A DNA stretch of 7,786 bases from Gemmatimonadota bacterium. Its GTDB lineage: Bacteria; Gemmatimonadota; Gemmatimonadetes; Palauibacterales; Palauibacteraceae. The stretch covers positions 1-7,786 of the forward strand of contig JABDQB010000203.1 of the NCBI GenBank assembly GCA_013042495.1, read 5' to 3'. Of this stretch, positions 1 to 5,310 are shown one piece after another. A program made the translations under genes and the position numbers. Below the pieces are notes generated by a model. It searched no databases and was not told where the DNA came from. It saw only the letters and a program-made list of their open reading frames with translations. The first letter of the stretch is position 1. Each line of letters opens with the position of its first letter.

Positions 1-2
1 TC

Positions 3-1022
3 GAAGGCCTGATCCTTGACACGGCCTCGAGCAGCTCGTTTACGGCGCTCCTCGCGGCACGTGATCAGGCGGTTCCGGATGTTCGCCAGCGCGGTCTCGC
101 CGGTCGCAGCGAGCTGGGGCCGTGCATCCTGTACCTGTCGCAGGAGGCGCATAGCTCAGTGGACAAGGCGGCCCTGGCCGCCGGCCTCGGGCTCGACCAG
201 GTGCGGCATGTGCCGGTGGACGAGAGATTCCGAATGGTTCCGGCGGAACTGGAGAAGGCCATCATCGACGACCGGGCAGCCGGTCGCACTCCCGTGATGG
301 TTTGCGCGACCATCGGCACGACCTCAACCACCAGCGTCGATCCCGTGCGGGAGGTGGCGGAGATCTGTGAGCGCCTGGGAGTATGGCTGCACGTGGATGC
401 CGCGTACGCCGGCCCGGCAGCCGCTCTTCCGGAAAAGCGAGGCGAGTTCGACGGTTGGGAGCGTGCGGATTCCATCGTGCTGAATCCCCACAAGTGGATG
501 TCGACGCCGATCGACTGCAGCATTCTGCTGTACCGAAACGCTGAGGCCATGAGGAGGCCACTCCAGCTCACCCCCGAGTACCTCCGAAGCGCGGAAGACG
601 GATCCAACCTCATGGACATCGGCCTCTCCCTGGGACGGCGCTTTCGAGCGCTGAAACTGTGGTTTCAATTCCGTCTGGAAGGCGTCGAGGGCCTGCGCGC
701 CCGGCTGCGCTCACACATCGCGATCGCCGACGAACTGGCAGGGTGGATTGAAGAGGATCCCAGGTTCGAGGTCTCCGCGCCTCACCCGTTCTCCCTGGTC
801 GTATTCCGTGCCATTCCTCCGCCCGACGTCGAGTCGGACGAATGGAACCGCGGGCTGCTGGAGGCGGTAAACCGTGGAGGCCGGGTATTCCTGTCGCACA
901 CTACTGTCGGCGGCCGGTACGTCATCCGGCTCGCCGTGGGAAGCGCGAGGGGAACCGAAGAATCGGTGCGGGAAGCGTGGAGTCTTCTCGTGGAAGAATA
1001 CGATCGCATGGCACATCGCTGA
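3..1022 (+). CDS. PLP-dependent group II amino-acid decarboxylase, C-terminal part (5' end cut by window)
   Basis: The reading frame is open from base 3 to a TGA at 1020-1022, giving 339 residues. Family members run about 470-480 residues, so roughly 140 N-terminal residues lie outside the window. Visible fold-type I landmarks, numbered in this fragment: His50 in SQEAHSSVDKAAL (stacks on the PLP ring), Asp132 in HVDAAYAG (binds the pyridine nitrogen) and Lys164 in NPHKW (Schiff-base lysine). Their spacings (82 and 32) nearly match His192/Asp271/Lys303 of animal DOPA decarboxylase. The C-terminal block with FLSHTTVGGRYVIRLAVG is also typical of the family. The enzyme removes the alpha-carboxyl of an amino acid, probably aromatic, to give an amine in the cytosol; the exact substrate cannot be read from this fragment. 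The usual Gly-Gly-Ser PLP-phosphate segment appears as DTASSSSFTAL, a variant I recall from bacterial homologues. It lies 52 bases before the peroxiredoxin gene on the same strand. Family call is firm, substrate open. Confidence 0.93.
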   Translation, partial: EGLILDTASSSSFTALLAARDQAVPDVRQRGLAGRSELGPCILYLSQEAHSSVDKAALAAGLGLDQVRHVPVDERFRMVPAELEKAIIDDRAAGRTPVMVCATIGTTSTTSVDPVREVAEICERLGVWLHVDAAYAGPAAALPEKRGEFDGWERADSIVLNPHKWMSTPIDCSILLYRNAEAMRRPLQLTPEYLRSAEDGSNLMDIGLSLGRRFRALKLWFQFRLEGVEGLRARLRSHIAIADELAGWIEEDPRFEVSAPHPFSLVVFRAIPPPDVESDEWNRGLLEAVNRGGRVFLSHTTVGGRYVIRLAVGSARGTEESVREAWSLLVEEYDRMAHR

Positions 1023-1047
1023 CCGGGCCCGCACAGCGGAACCGGTC
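1021..1047 (+). terminator. Intercistronic hairpin after the decarboxylase stop
   Basis: GACCGG (1021-1026) pairs with CCGGTC (1042-1047). Inside it CCGC (1029-1032) pairs with GCGG (1036-1039) around the loop ACA, leaving a 2x2 internal loop. It starts within the decarboxylase stop codon and ends 13 bases before the Shine-Dalgarno of the next gene. No T-run follows, so it is not a standard intrinsic terminator. It could be a weak terminator, an mRNA-end protector or chance pairing in GC-rich DNA. Confidence 0.3.
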
Positions 1048-1074
1048 TACAGCAATCTCCGAGAGAGGCATGAC

Positions 1075-1533
1075 ATGATAGAAGTCGGTGATATCGCGCC
1101 GGATTTCGCCCTCCCGTCGGACCGGGGTGAGGTGGTCCGGCTGAGCGACCTCAAAGGTAAGAGGGTCATCCTGTACTTCTACCCCAAGGATGACACGAGC
1201 GGCTGCACCAAGGAGGCGTGCGGATTTCGAGACGCCATGCCGGCACTCGAGGCGCGGAACGCTGTCGTGCTGGGCGTCAGCCCAGACCCCGTCCGGTCCC
1301 ATGAGCGGTTCCGGGAAAAGTACGACCTGAACTTCCCGCTCCTGGCGGACGAAGACCACCAGGTCGCGCAGGCATACGGCGCCTGGGGACCGAAGAAGAT
1401 GTACGGCCGGGAGTACGAGGGAATCCTGCGCTCGACGTTCGTGATCGGCGAGGACGGGCGGATCGAGACGGCGTACCGAAAGGTCCGGCCCGCGGAGCAT
1501 GCCGATGAGGTTCTTGCGGGGCTCGACGGGTGA
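1075..1533 (+). CDS. bcp: Thioredoxin-dependent peroxiredoxin, Bcp/PrxQ type
   Basis: The 152-residue protein has the length and layout of Bcp (E. coli BCP is about 156 residues). It reduces hydrogen peroxide and organic hydroperoxides in the cytosol, normally taking electrons from thioredoxin. Visible features: the N-terminal GDIAPDFALP block, the active-site segment YPKDDTSGCTKEACGFRD with peroxidatic Cys44 (TxxC motif, Thr41) and the nearby Cys49 in the resolving position of atypical 2-Cys members, the LLADEDHQVAQAYGAWG block, and Arg119 in the conserved RSTFVI strand. The ATG at 1075 is chosen because GAGAGAGG (1061-1068) sits 6 bases upstream and the protein then begins exactly as the family does; the frame is open further upstream but without homology. 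Its stop overlaps the start of the next gene by 4 bases. The decarboxylase is 52 bases upstream with a small hairpin between. Function is well supported; the physiological reductant is inferred. Confidence 0.96.
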   Translation: MIEVGDIAPDFALPSDRGEVVRLSDLKGKRVILYFYPKDDTSGCTKEACGFRDAMPALEARNAVVLGVSPDPVRSHERFREKYDLNFPLLADEDHQVAQAYGAWGPKKMYGREYEGILRSTFVIGEDGRIETAYRKVRPAEHADEVLAGLDG

Positions 1534-2222
1534 CCGGGCGCCCGAGACCGGTGCGGACGATCGCCGTGACGATTGCCGCGGCCGCGGTCCTCGCCGTGCG
1601 GCCAGGATGCGCGCAGAACGCGGCGCAGGCCGAAGCCCTGCCGGTCCCGAGTCAGCAGTCTGTGATCCTGGAGCGTGCGGATCGGGCCCGGGTCAAGGGA
1701 GATCCCGAGGCCCCGATTCGAATCGTGGAGATCTCTGATTTCGAATGCCGGTTCTGCGGCCAATTCTACGAGGATTCCTACCGCGCGATCGACAGCCTCT
1801 ACGTGCAGACGGGAATCGCCCGGTATGTCTGGATTTCGTTTCCGAATTCAACGCATCCCCGCGCCTGGCCGGCCATTGAGGCCGCATTCTGCGCTGGCGC
1901 GGCGGGCCGGTTCTGGGACATGCACGACGTGTTGTTCGATCGGCGTGGAGAGTGGGTGGAGGCCAGCGATCCGAACTCGTTGTTCAGGGCCTACGCATCA
2001 GAAATTGGGATCGAAGCGCAGTCGTTCGCTGCGTGCTTGCGCAACGACCAGACCGCCCCTCTGCAGGTCCGCGACTACGAGTCCGCGATCACGGCCGGGG
2101 TGACCAGCACCCCATTCTTCATCGTGGGCGACAGTGTGGCCGTGCGTGGAGCCGTCCCCCTCGAGACGTTCCGCTCGGCCATCGACAGCGTCCTCGTGCT
2201 GCGAGGGCACGGCCCTCCCTGA
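1530..2222 (+). CDS. Exported DsbA-family thioredoxin-fold protein
   Basis: A 230-residue protein. Residues 1-9 are basic (three Arg), residues 10-23 are hydrophobic, and a signal-peptide end is plausible near residues 26-36, so it should act in the periplasm. Cys27 lies there, but the residues before it (Arg-Pro-Gly) are not a proper lipobox. The mature part is a DsbA/Thioredoxin_4-like domain (about 56-225): strand VEISDFEC, the redox pair Cys73-Arg-Phe-Cys76, an alpha-helical insertion, and the cis-proline loop TSTPFF with Pro195 followed by FIVGD. Two further cysteines (121, 169) could form a second disulfide. Such proteins oxidise, reduce or isomerise protein thiols; which direction applies is not visible, and no DsbB-like partner is in the window. 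The GTG start at 1530 overlaps the peroxiredoxin TGA (GTGA), implying translational coupling. Its end is 6 bases from the convergent gene on the other strand. Confidence 0.9.
   Translation: MTGRPRPVRTIAVTIAAAAVLAVRPGCAQNAAQAEALPVPSQQSVILERADRARVKGDPEAPIRIVEISDFECRFCGQFYEDSYRAIDSLYVQTGIARYVWISFPNSTHPRAWPAIEAAFCAGAAGRFWDMHDVLFDRRGEWVEASDPNSLFRAYASEIGIEAQSFAACLRNDQTAPLQVRDYESAITAGVTSTPFFIVGDSVAVRGAVPLETFRSAIDSVLVLRGHGPP
2203..2217. terminator. Small hairpin at the convergent gene junction
   Basis: GAGGGC (2203-2208) and GCCCTC (2212-2217) form a perfect 6-bp stem with the 3-base loop ACG. It lies in the last codons of the DsbA-like gene, 12 bases from the end of the convergent minus-strand gene. 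Being symmetrical it could act on transcripts from both sides, but neither strand shows a T-run. The position is suggestive and the structure is short. Confidence 0.25.
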
Positions 2223-2228
2223 CGTCGG

Positions 2229-2954
2229 CTACCGCTCACCAGCCGAGAGTCTTTGAAACACGAGCCTCATTACCTCGATGGCGGCCGCTGCAGTGCGAGC
2301 CCCATCGTCGAATCGTATCGAAAGCTCGCGTTCCCCGGTTCCGGCGAGCGGGATCTCGATCGTGAAGTGAACCGAGACACCTGCCGGTCTGACTTCCGCT
2401 GTCCGGTCCGCCCACCCGTCTTCGGATGCGTCGAGGGCACCCTCGATGTGGACCTCGACCACATCGCACACCCCACCGACCTCCTGGGCCATGACCGCCA
2501 GCCGCCGGGCCAGGGCTTCGTTCGATTCCGGGTTCGAGCGCCGCTCTTCCATCCAGAGCGTGGGCGGGGCGACGTCCAGCGCCAGGTACCCCAGGTGAAC
2601 ATCCGGATGGAACCCGAGGCCAGGAATCCTGGCTTGCGGCGCGGACGGCGCGTCACCGAACGGCTCGTCGTTCGCTTCCCACGAGAGATAGGAGAGAAGT
2701 CCTTCCGGACCGATGGCCGCGGCGGCGACGGCCACCTCGTCGAGGGACAGCTCGACGAGCGCGGACGGCGCGTGAAGCGCATCGATGGCACCCGATTCCA
2801 TGATGTCCAGCTCCGACTGGTCGTACGCCAGGCACCGGAAGAACCATGATGACGGTTCCTGACGGCCCTCGAACTCGTCCCGCACGCCGAGGGCGGCCCC
2901 GCGCAGGGCACTGAGCAGATTGTACGCGATCTGGTGACGGGTGAAGTTGGGCAA
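2229..2954 (-). CDS. Hypothetical cytosolic protein (241 aa), second gene of a two-gene operon
   Basis: I do not recognise this protein. With the TTG start it is 241 residues, beginning MPNFTRHQIAYNLLSALRG. It has no signal peptide, no membrane segment and no obvious catalytic motif, and it has an acidic bias. The N-terminal third looks helical (NLLSALRGAALGV), a middle part is rich in Pro and Ala, and the last 80 residues alternate like beta strands (VCDVVEVHIEGAL, VSVHFTIEIPL, ELSIRFDDG) followed by a C-terminal helix. The frame stays open to a GTG at 2990 (253 residues), but that codon has no Shine-Dalgarno, whereas TTG at 2954 follows an AGGAGGG at 2958-2964. It begins 8 bases after the stop of the secreted-protein gene, so the two are surely co-transcribed. 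A 15-base direct repeat (2639-2653, 2759-2773) encodes APSA twice. That it is a real gene is supported by its length, the Shine-Dalgarno sequence and tight packing. Confidence 0.75.
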   Translation of the reverse strand: MPNFTRHQIAYNLLSALRGAALGVRDEFEGRQEPSSWFFRCLAYDQSELDIMESGAIDALHAPSALVELSLDEVAVAAAAIGPEGLLSYLSWEANDEPFGDAPSAPQARIPGLGFHPDVHLGYLALDVAPPTLWMEERRSNPESNEALARRLAVMAQEVGGVCDVVEVHIEGALDASEDGWADRTAEVRPAGVSVHFTIEIPLAGTGERELSIRFDDGARTAAAAIEVMRLVFQRLSAGER

Positions 2955-2957
2955 CGT

Positions 2958-2964
2958 CCCTCCT
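2958..2964 (-). promoter_or_regulatory. Strong Shine-Dalgarno overlapping the upstream stop codon
   Basis: On the minus strand AGGAGGG lies here. Its first two bases are the last two of the TAG stop (2963-2965) of the secreted-protein gene, and it is followed after three bases by TTG at 2954. It decides the TTG start for the 241-residue protein, and its overlap with the stop implies termination-reinitiation coupling. The spacing (4 bases from AGGAGG) is slightly short. Confidence 0.65.
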
Positions 2965-3544
2965 AACGACCGATCATGATGTGGGCCCACGGAGTGCCGG
3001 GCAGCATGAGCCAGGGCGCCGTCCCGTCCGGTCGTGCTGGAAGTCCAAGCTCCTCGGTGGTGGCTCCGGGAACGTATACTACCGTCAGTCTTCTCGCCTG
3101 ATCGAGTTCGAACGGCCAGTTGTCGGCGCTTATGGAGTAGAGCGCGGCTCTGTCCGGCATCGTGAAGTCGCCGGCCTGGAGAGCCGCGTAGCGGGCATCC
3201 ATGATCTCGGATCGGCCCACGCCCTGAGCCTTCAGCCGACGCCCAAGCACCATGAAGTCGTCGAGGCTGCTGTGGTAGCAGGCGACATGGAACCCCTCCG
3301 ACGCGGGGTCATCGGCCAGGCATATCAAGTCGTTCGTCCCCTCACGCAGCACGCTGAGCGGGTCGCCGGGCCGATCACCGCCGCCATACCCGAGCACCAT
3401 CGCCGCCGATCGCATCGACTCGGGAGCGGCCAGCACCGCCTGCTCGACCTGAGTCTCGCGGTCCGGACCGCCGGTTTCCTGTGCAACCGCCCCGGGCACC
3501 AGGATGGCGGAAGCGAATAGTGTCGCGAGCGCTCGAATCCACAT
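2963..3544 (-). CDS. Secreted protein of unknown function (193 aa)
   Basis: The protein starts MWIRALATLFASAILV and has a clear Sec signal peptide with an Ala-Val-Ala cleavage site at residues 19-21 (cut before Gln22), so the mature ~172 residues are periplasmic or released. Two blocks stand out: residues 66-94, containing LREGTNDLICLADDP and FHVACYHSSL with Cys75 and Cys89, and residues 177-191, PWLMLPGTPWAHIMI near the C-terminus. From memory, similar blocks occur in uncharacterised secreted proteins of environmental bacteria; I cannot name a family or function. The two cysteines could form a disulfide. The ATG at 3544 is preferred over a GTG at 3559 because GGAGG (3553-3557) sits 8 bases before the ATG and the signal peptide then begins properly. 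It is the first gene of the minus-strand pair and faces the transhydrogenase operon across 326 bases. Confidence 0.83.
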   Translation of the reverse strand: MWIRALATLFASAILVPGAVAQETGGPDRETQVEQAVLAAPESMRSAAMVLGYGGGDRPGDPLSVLREGTNDLICLADDPASEGFHVACYHSSLDDFMVLGRRLKAQGVGRSEIMDARYAALQAGDFTMPDRAALYSISADNWPFELDQARRLTVVYVPGATTEELGLPARPDGTAPWLMLPGTPWAHIMIGR

Positions 3545-3552
3545 GCTTGCCG

Positions 3553-3557
3553 CCTCC
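3553..3557 (-). promoter_or_regulatory. Shine-Dalgarno deciding the ATG start of the secreted protein
   Basis: GGAGG on the minus strand ends 8 bases before the ATG at 3544. It lies inside the longer reading frame that would begin at the GTG at 3559, which argues for the ATG. Confidence 0.7.
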
Positions 3558-3593
3558 ACTTGTCACTTTGTCCCGCCGTGAGATAGCTTGACC

Positions 3594-3639
3594 CGCGGCG
3601 GTACCGGGGTCACGCCGCGTGGACCCCTCCGCGCGGCGT
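3594..3639. repeat. Three-arm GC-rich inverted repeat with mutually exclusive pairings
   Basis: CGCGGCG (3594-3600), its reverse complement CGCCGCG (3613-3619) and CGCGGCG again (3632-3638) occur at an exact 19-base step, so the middle arm can pair with either neighbour, each with a 12-base loop. The second pairing extends to 8 bp (ACGCCGCG with CGCGGCGT). A third option overlaps both: GGGGTC (3606-3611) with GACCCC (3622-3627), continued inward by ACG/CGT. No T-run follows. It could be an operator with dyad symmetry or a switching leader structure; chance in GC-rich DNA is not excluded. Confidence 0.45.
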
Positions 3640-3702
3640 CAGATCCTCAGAAAGGTACGACAATCAGCGCCCTGACGGCACATCGACCCGGTATCCTCGG
3701 CG

Positions 3703-3719
3703 CGGGACGGCTTGTCCCG
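3703..3719. repeat. Perfect 6-bp hairpin in the pnt upstream region
   Basis: CGGGAC (3703-3708) pairs with GTCCCG (3714-3719) around the loop GGCTT. It lies about 150 bases upstream of pntAA. No T-run follows. Role unknown: leader structure, operator half-sites or chance. Confidence 0.35.
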
Positions 3720-3870
3720 GCCTCCCACCGCTGCGGCACGCTTCTCGCTACCCAGCGGGGGACTTGTGCTCGCCATAGCCAGGACCGCGAGGGGCGCTTG
3801 CCTCTTTACGGATTGCGGTCATCCTTGCGGTGACCGGCACGATTGAACCCTACATGAGAGCGAACAACCC

Positions 3871-5001
3871 ATGCGAATAGCTGTCCCGAAGGAGCATACG
3901 CCGCTTGATCAGCGCGTGGCCATGACCCCGCCATCAATCAAGCGCCTTGCTTCGGACGATATCCAGTTCGTCGTGGAGAGCGGGGCCGGGCTCGGAGCCT
4001 CTTTCACGGACGATGAGTACCGCGAAGCCGGCGCCGAGATCGTCCAGGATCCGAGAGCCCTGTTCGAAGGGGCCGACGTGGTCACGAAGATCAACAGCCC
4101 GGTGAAGCGGGAAGACGGCACCGACGAGGTAGAGCTGATCCCGCCGGGGGCCCTGTTCCTGGCCCAGATGCGGCCGAACGAGCACGAGGACGTCCTCAAG
4201 CGACTTGCCGAGAGAGGGGTCACGTCGTTTTCCATGGAGTTGATGCCGCGCACGACCCTCGCCCAACGGATGGATTGCCTGTCGGCGTTCAGCACCGTCG
4301 CCGGCTACATGGCGGTGATCCGGGGCGCCGAGGCGGCAAGCAAGTTCTTCCCGATGCTCACGACAGCCGCAGGCACGATCCCGCCGGCCAACGTCTTCAT
4401 CATTGGCGCCGGCGTGGCCGGCCTCCAGGCCATCGCCACGGCACGGCGTCTGGGCGCCGTGGTCGAGGGATTCGATATCCGGCCCGAGACGAAGGAGCAG
4501 GTGCAGAGCCTCGGCGCGACGTTCGTCGAGTGGGAAGGAGCCAGCGATGACATGCAGACCGAGGGCGGCTACGCCAAGGAAGTCTCGGCCGAAGAAGAGG
4601 AACGGGAGCGACAGCTCCTGTCCGACCACATCGCGAAGTCGGATGTCGTCGTCACGACGGCCCTCGTTCCCGGCCGACCCGCTCCGAAACTCATCTCCGA
4701 GGCCATGGTCAAGGGCATGAGGCCCGGTTCGGTGATCGTGGACCTGGCCGCAGAGACGGGCGGAAACTGCGAGCTTACGGTGAAGGGCGAAGTCGTGGAG
4801 CGTCACGGAGTCCTGATCCTTGGACAGACGGACCTCGCGGCCTCGCTCCCGGTTCATGGCAGCCTGATGTATGGCCGGATCGTGACCGTTCTCCTGCAGC
4901 ACATCATGAATGACGAGAACAAGATCGTCATCGACCTCGACGACGAGATCACCACCGCGATTGCGGTTACGCACGACGGAAATGTGAGGTATCAGCAATG
5001 A
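3871..5001 (+). CDS. pntAA: NAD(P) transhydrogenase subunit alpha part 1 (NAD(H)-binding domain I)
   Basis: The 376-residue soluble subunit binds NAD(H) and hands hydride to NADP+ on PntB. It matches domain I of the split-alpha transhydrogenases (Rhodospirillum rubrum PntAA is about 384 residues): N-terminus MRIAVPKE, then MRPNEHEDVLKRLAERG, then the invariant loop with Arg127, Gln132, Asp135 and Ser138 at the same numbers I recall for the R. rubrum enzyme, then AAGTIPPANVFIIGAGVAGLQA (Rossmann glycines around 179-184), Asp202 in FDIRPETKEQ (adenosine ribose), GGYAKE, TTALVPGRPAP and DLAAETGGNCE. An acidic stretch follows GGYAKE (EEEERER, 241-247). The ATG is the only possible start, since an in-frame TGA lies 27 bases upstream; the Shine-Dalgarno is weak (GAGAG at 3856-3860). 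Its TGA overlaps the pntAB start by 4 bases. The protein acts at the cytoplasmic face of the inner membrane, docked on PntAB/PntB. Confidence 0.98.
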   Translation: MRIAVPKEHTPLDQRVAMTPPSIKRLASDDIQFVVESGAGLGASFTDDEYREAGAEIVQDPRALFEGADVVTKINSPVKREDGTDEVELIPPGALFLAQMRPNEHEDVLKRLAERGVTSFSMELMPRTTLAQRMDCLSAFSTVAGYMAVIRGAEAASKFFPMLTTAAGTIPPANVFIIGAGVAGLQAIATARRLGAVVEGFDIRPETKEQVQSLGATFVEWEGASDDMQTEGGYAKEVSAEEEERERQLLSDHIAKSDVVVTTALVPGRPAPKLISEAMVKGMRPGSVIVDLAAETGGNCELTVKGEVVERHGVLILGQTDLAASLPVHGSLMYGRIVTVLLQHIMNDENKIVIDLDDEITTAIAVTHDGNVRYQQ

Positions 5002-5291
5002 CCGGAACGATTCTCATCAGCGTGTATGTCTTCGTGCTGGCGATGTTCGTCGGCTTCGAGGTCATCACCAAGGTCCCCCCCACGCTTCACACGCCGCTCA
5101 TGTCCGGCTCCAATGCCATCTCCGGCATCTCGATCGTTGGGGCCCTGGTCATCGCCGGCATGGGACAGGGATTGATGTTCGACATCATCGGCATGGTCGC
5201 GGTCATCGCGGCGACCATCAACGTGGTGGGCGGATTCATGGTCACCGACCGGATGCTGCAGATGTTCCGGCGGGACACCGACACGAACTAG
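4998..5291 (+). CDS. pntAB: NAD(P) transhydrogenase subunit alpha part 2 (membrane domain II, alpha side)
   Basis: A 97-residue membrane protein with three hydrophobic segments (about 4-23, 40-60 and 63-83) and the family signature KVPPTLHTPLMSGSNAISG (25-43). With the PntB membrane part it forms the proton-translocating domain II. The ATG at 4998 overlaps the pntAA stop (ATGA), with GAGG at 4986-4989 placed 8 bases upstream, so translation is coupled. The length is normal for the split-alpha type, where alpha is two polypeptides instead of the single PntA of E. coli. Oddity: position 42, where Thermus thermophilus PntAB has a functionally implicated histidine (as I recall), is serine here, and the only histidine (His31) sits in the HTPLM loop. 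E. coli also has serine there but carries a histidine in PntB; here PntB lacks that one too. Confidence 0.97.
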   Translation: MTGTILISVYVFVLAMFVGFEVITKVPPTLHTPLMSGSNAISGISIVGALVIAGMGQGLMFDIIGMVAVIAATINVVGGFMVTDRMLQMFRRDTDTN

Positions 5292-5310
5292 CGAACACCG
5301 AGGCAGATAG

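Larger units (their letters stand above)
3545..3870. other. Divergent intergenic region with no convincing gene
   Basis: This 326-base gap separates the minus-strand pair from the transhydrogenase operon and must carry promoters for both directions. I see no clear -35/-10 pair on either strand. The longest frame (TTG at 3588 to 3833, 81 codons) has no Shine-Dalgarno, is Arg/Gly-rich and resembles no family. The region does hold competing inverted repeats at 3594-3639 and a hairpin at 3703-3719, and only a weak GAGAG (3856-3860) precedes pntAA. No tRNA or riboswitch class was recognised. Confidence 0.6.

Noticed and set aside
149..168. tRNA-like box A (TAGCTCAGTGG) on the + strand
   Set aside because: It lies within the decarboxylase codons for the conserved AHSSVDK segment, and no GTTCGAATC T-arm or acceptor stem lies at the right distance downstream.
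65..619. 184-codon open frame on the minus strand
   Set aside because: It lies opposite the decarboxylase, is Ser/Arg-rich, and shows no homology that I recognise.
1714..1726. T-loop-like GATTCGAATC motif
   Set aside because: It is inside the DsbA-like coding region and no tRNA D-arm, anticodon arm or acceptor stem surrounds it.
2639..2773. 15-base direct repeat GCGCGGACGGCGCGT, 120 bases apart
   Set aside because: Both copies are in the same frame of the minus-strand gene and encode Ala-Pro-Ser-Ala, so shared codon use explains them. There is no sign of a mobile element or site-specific recombination.
2253..2849. 198-codon frame on the plus strand
   Set aside because: It is the complement of the 241-residue minus-strand gene, which has a proper Shine-Dalgarno and operon spacing. 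The plus-strand product is Arg-rich and has no ribosome-binding site.
3588..3593. TTGACC as a -35 box on the + strand
   Set aside because: No -10-like hexamer lies 16-18 bases downstream; that stretch is GC-rich inverted repeat.
3588..3833. 81-codon frame with TTG start in the divergent intergenic region
   Set aside because: It has no Shine-Dalgarno and an Arg/Gly-rich composition, overlaps the inverted repeats, and resembles no known protein.
3934..4998. 354-codon open frame on the minus strand
   Set aside because: It is antisense to pntAA, with biased composition and no family resemblance.
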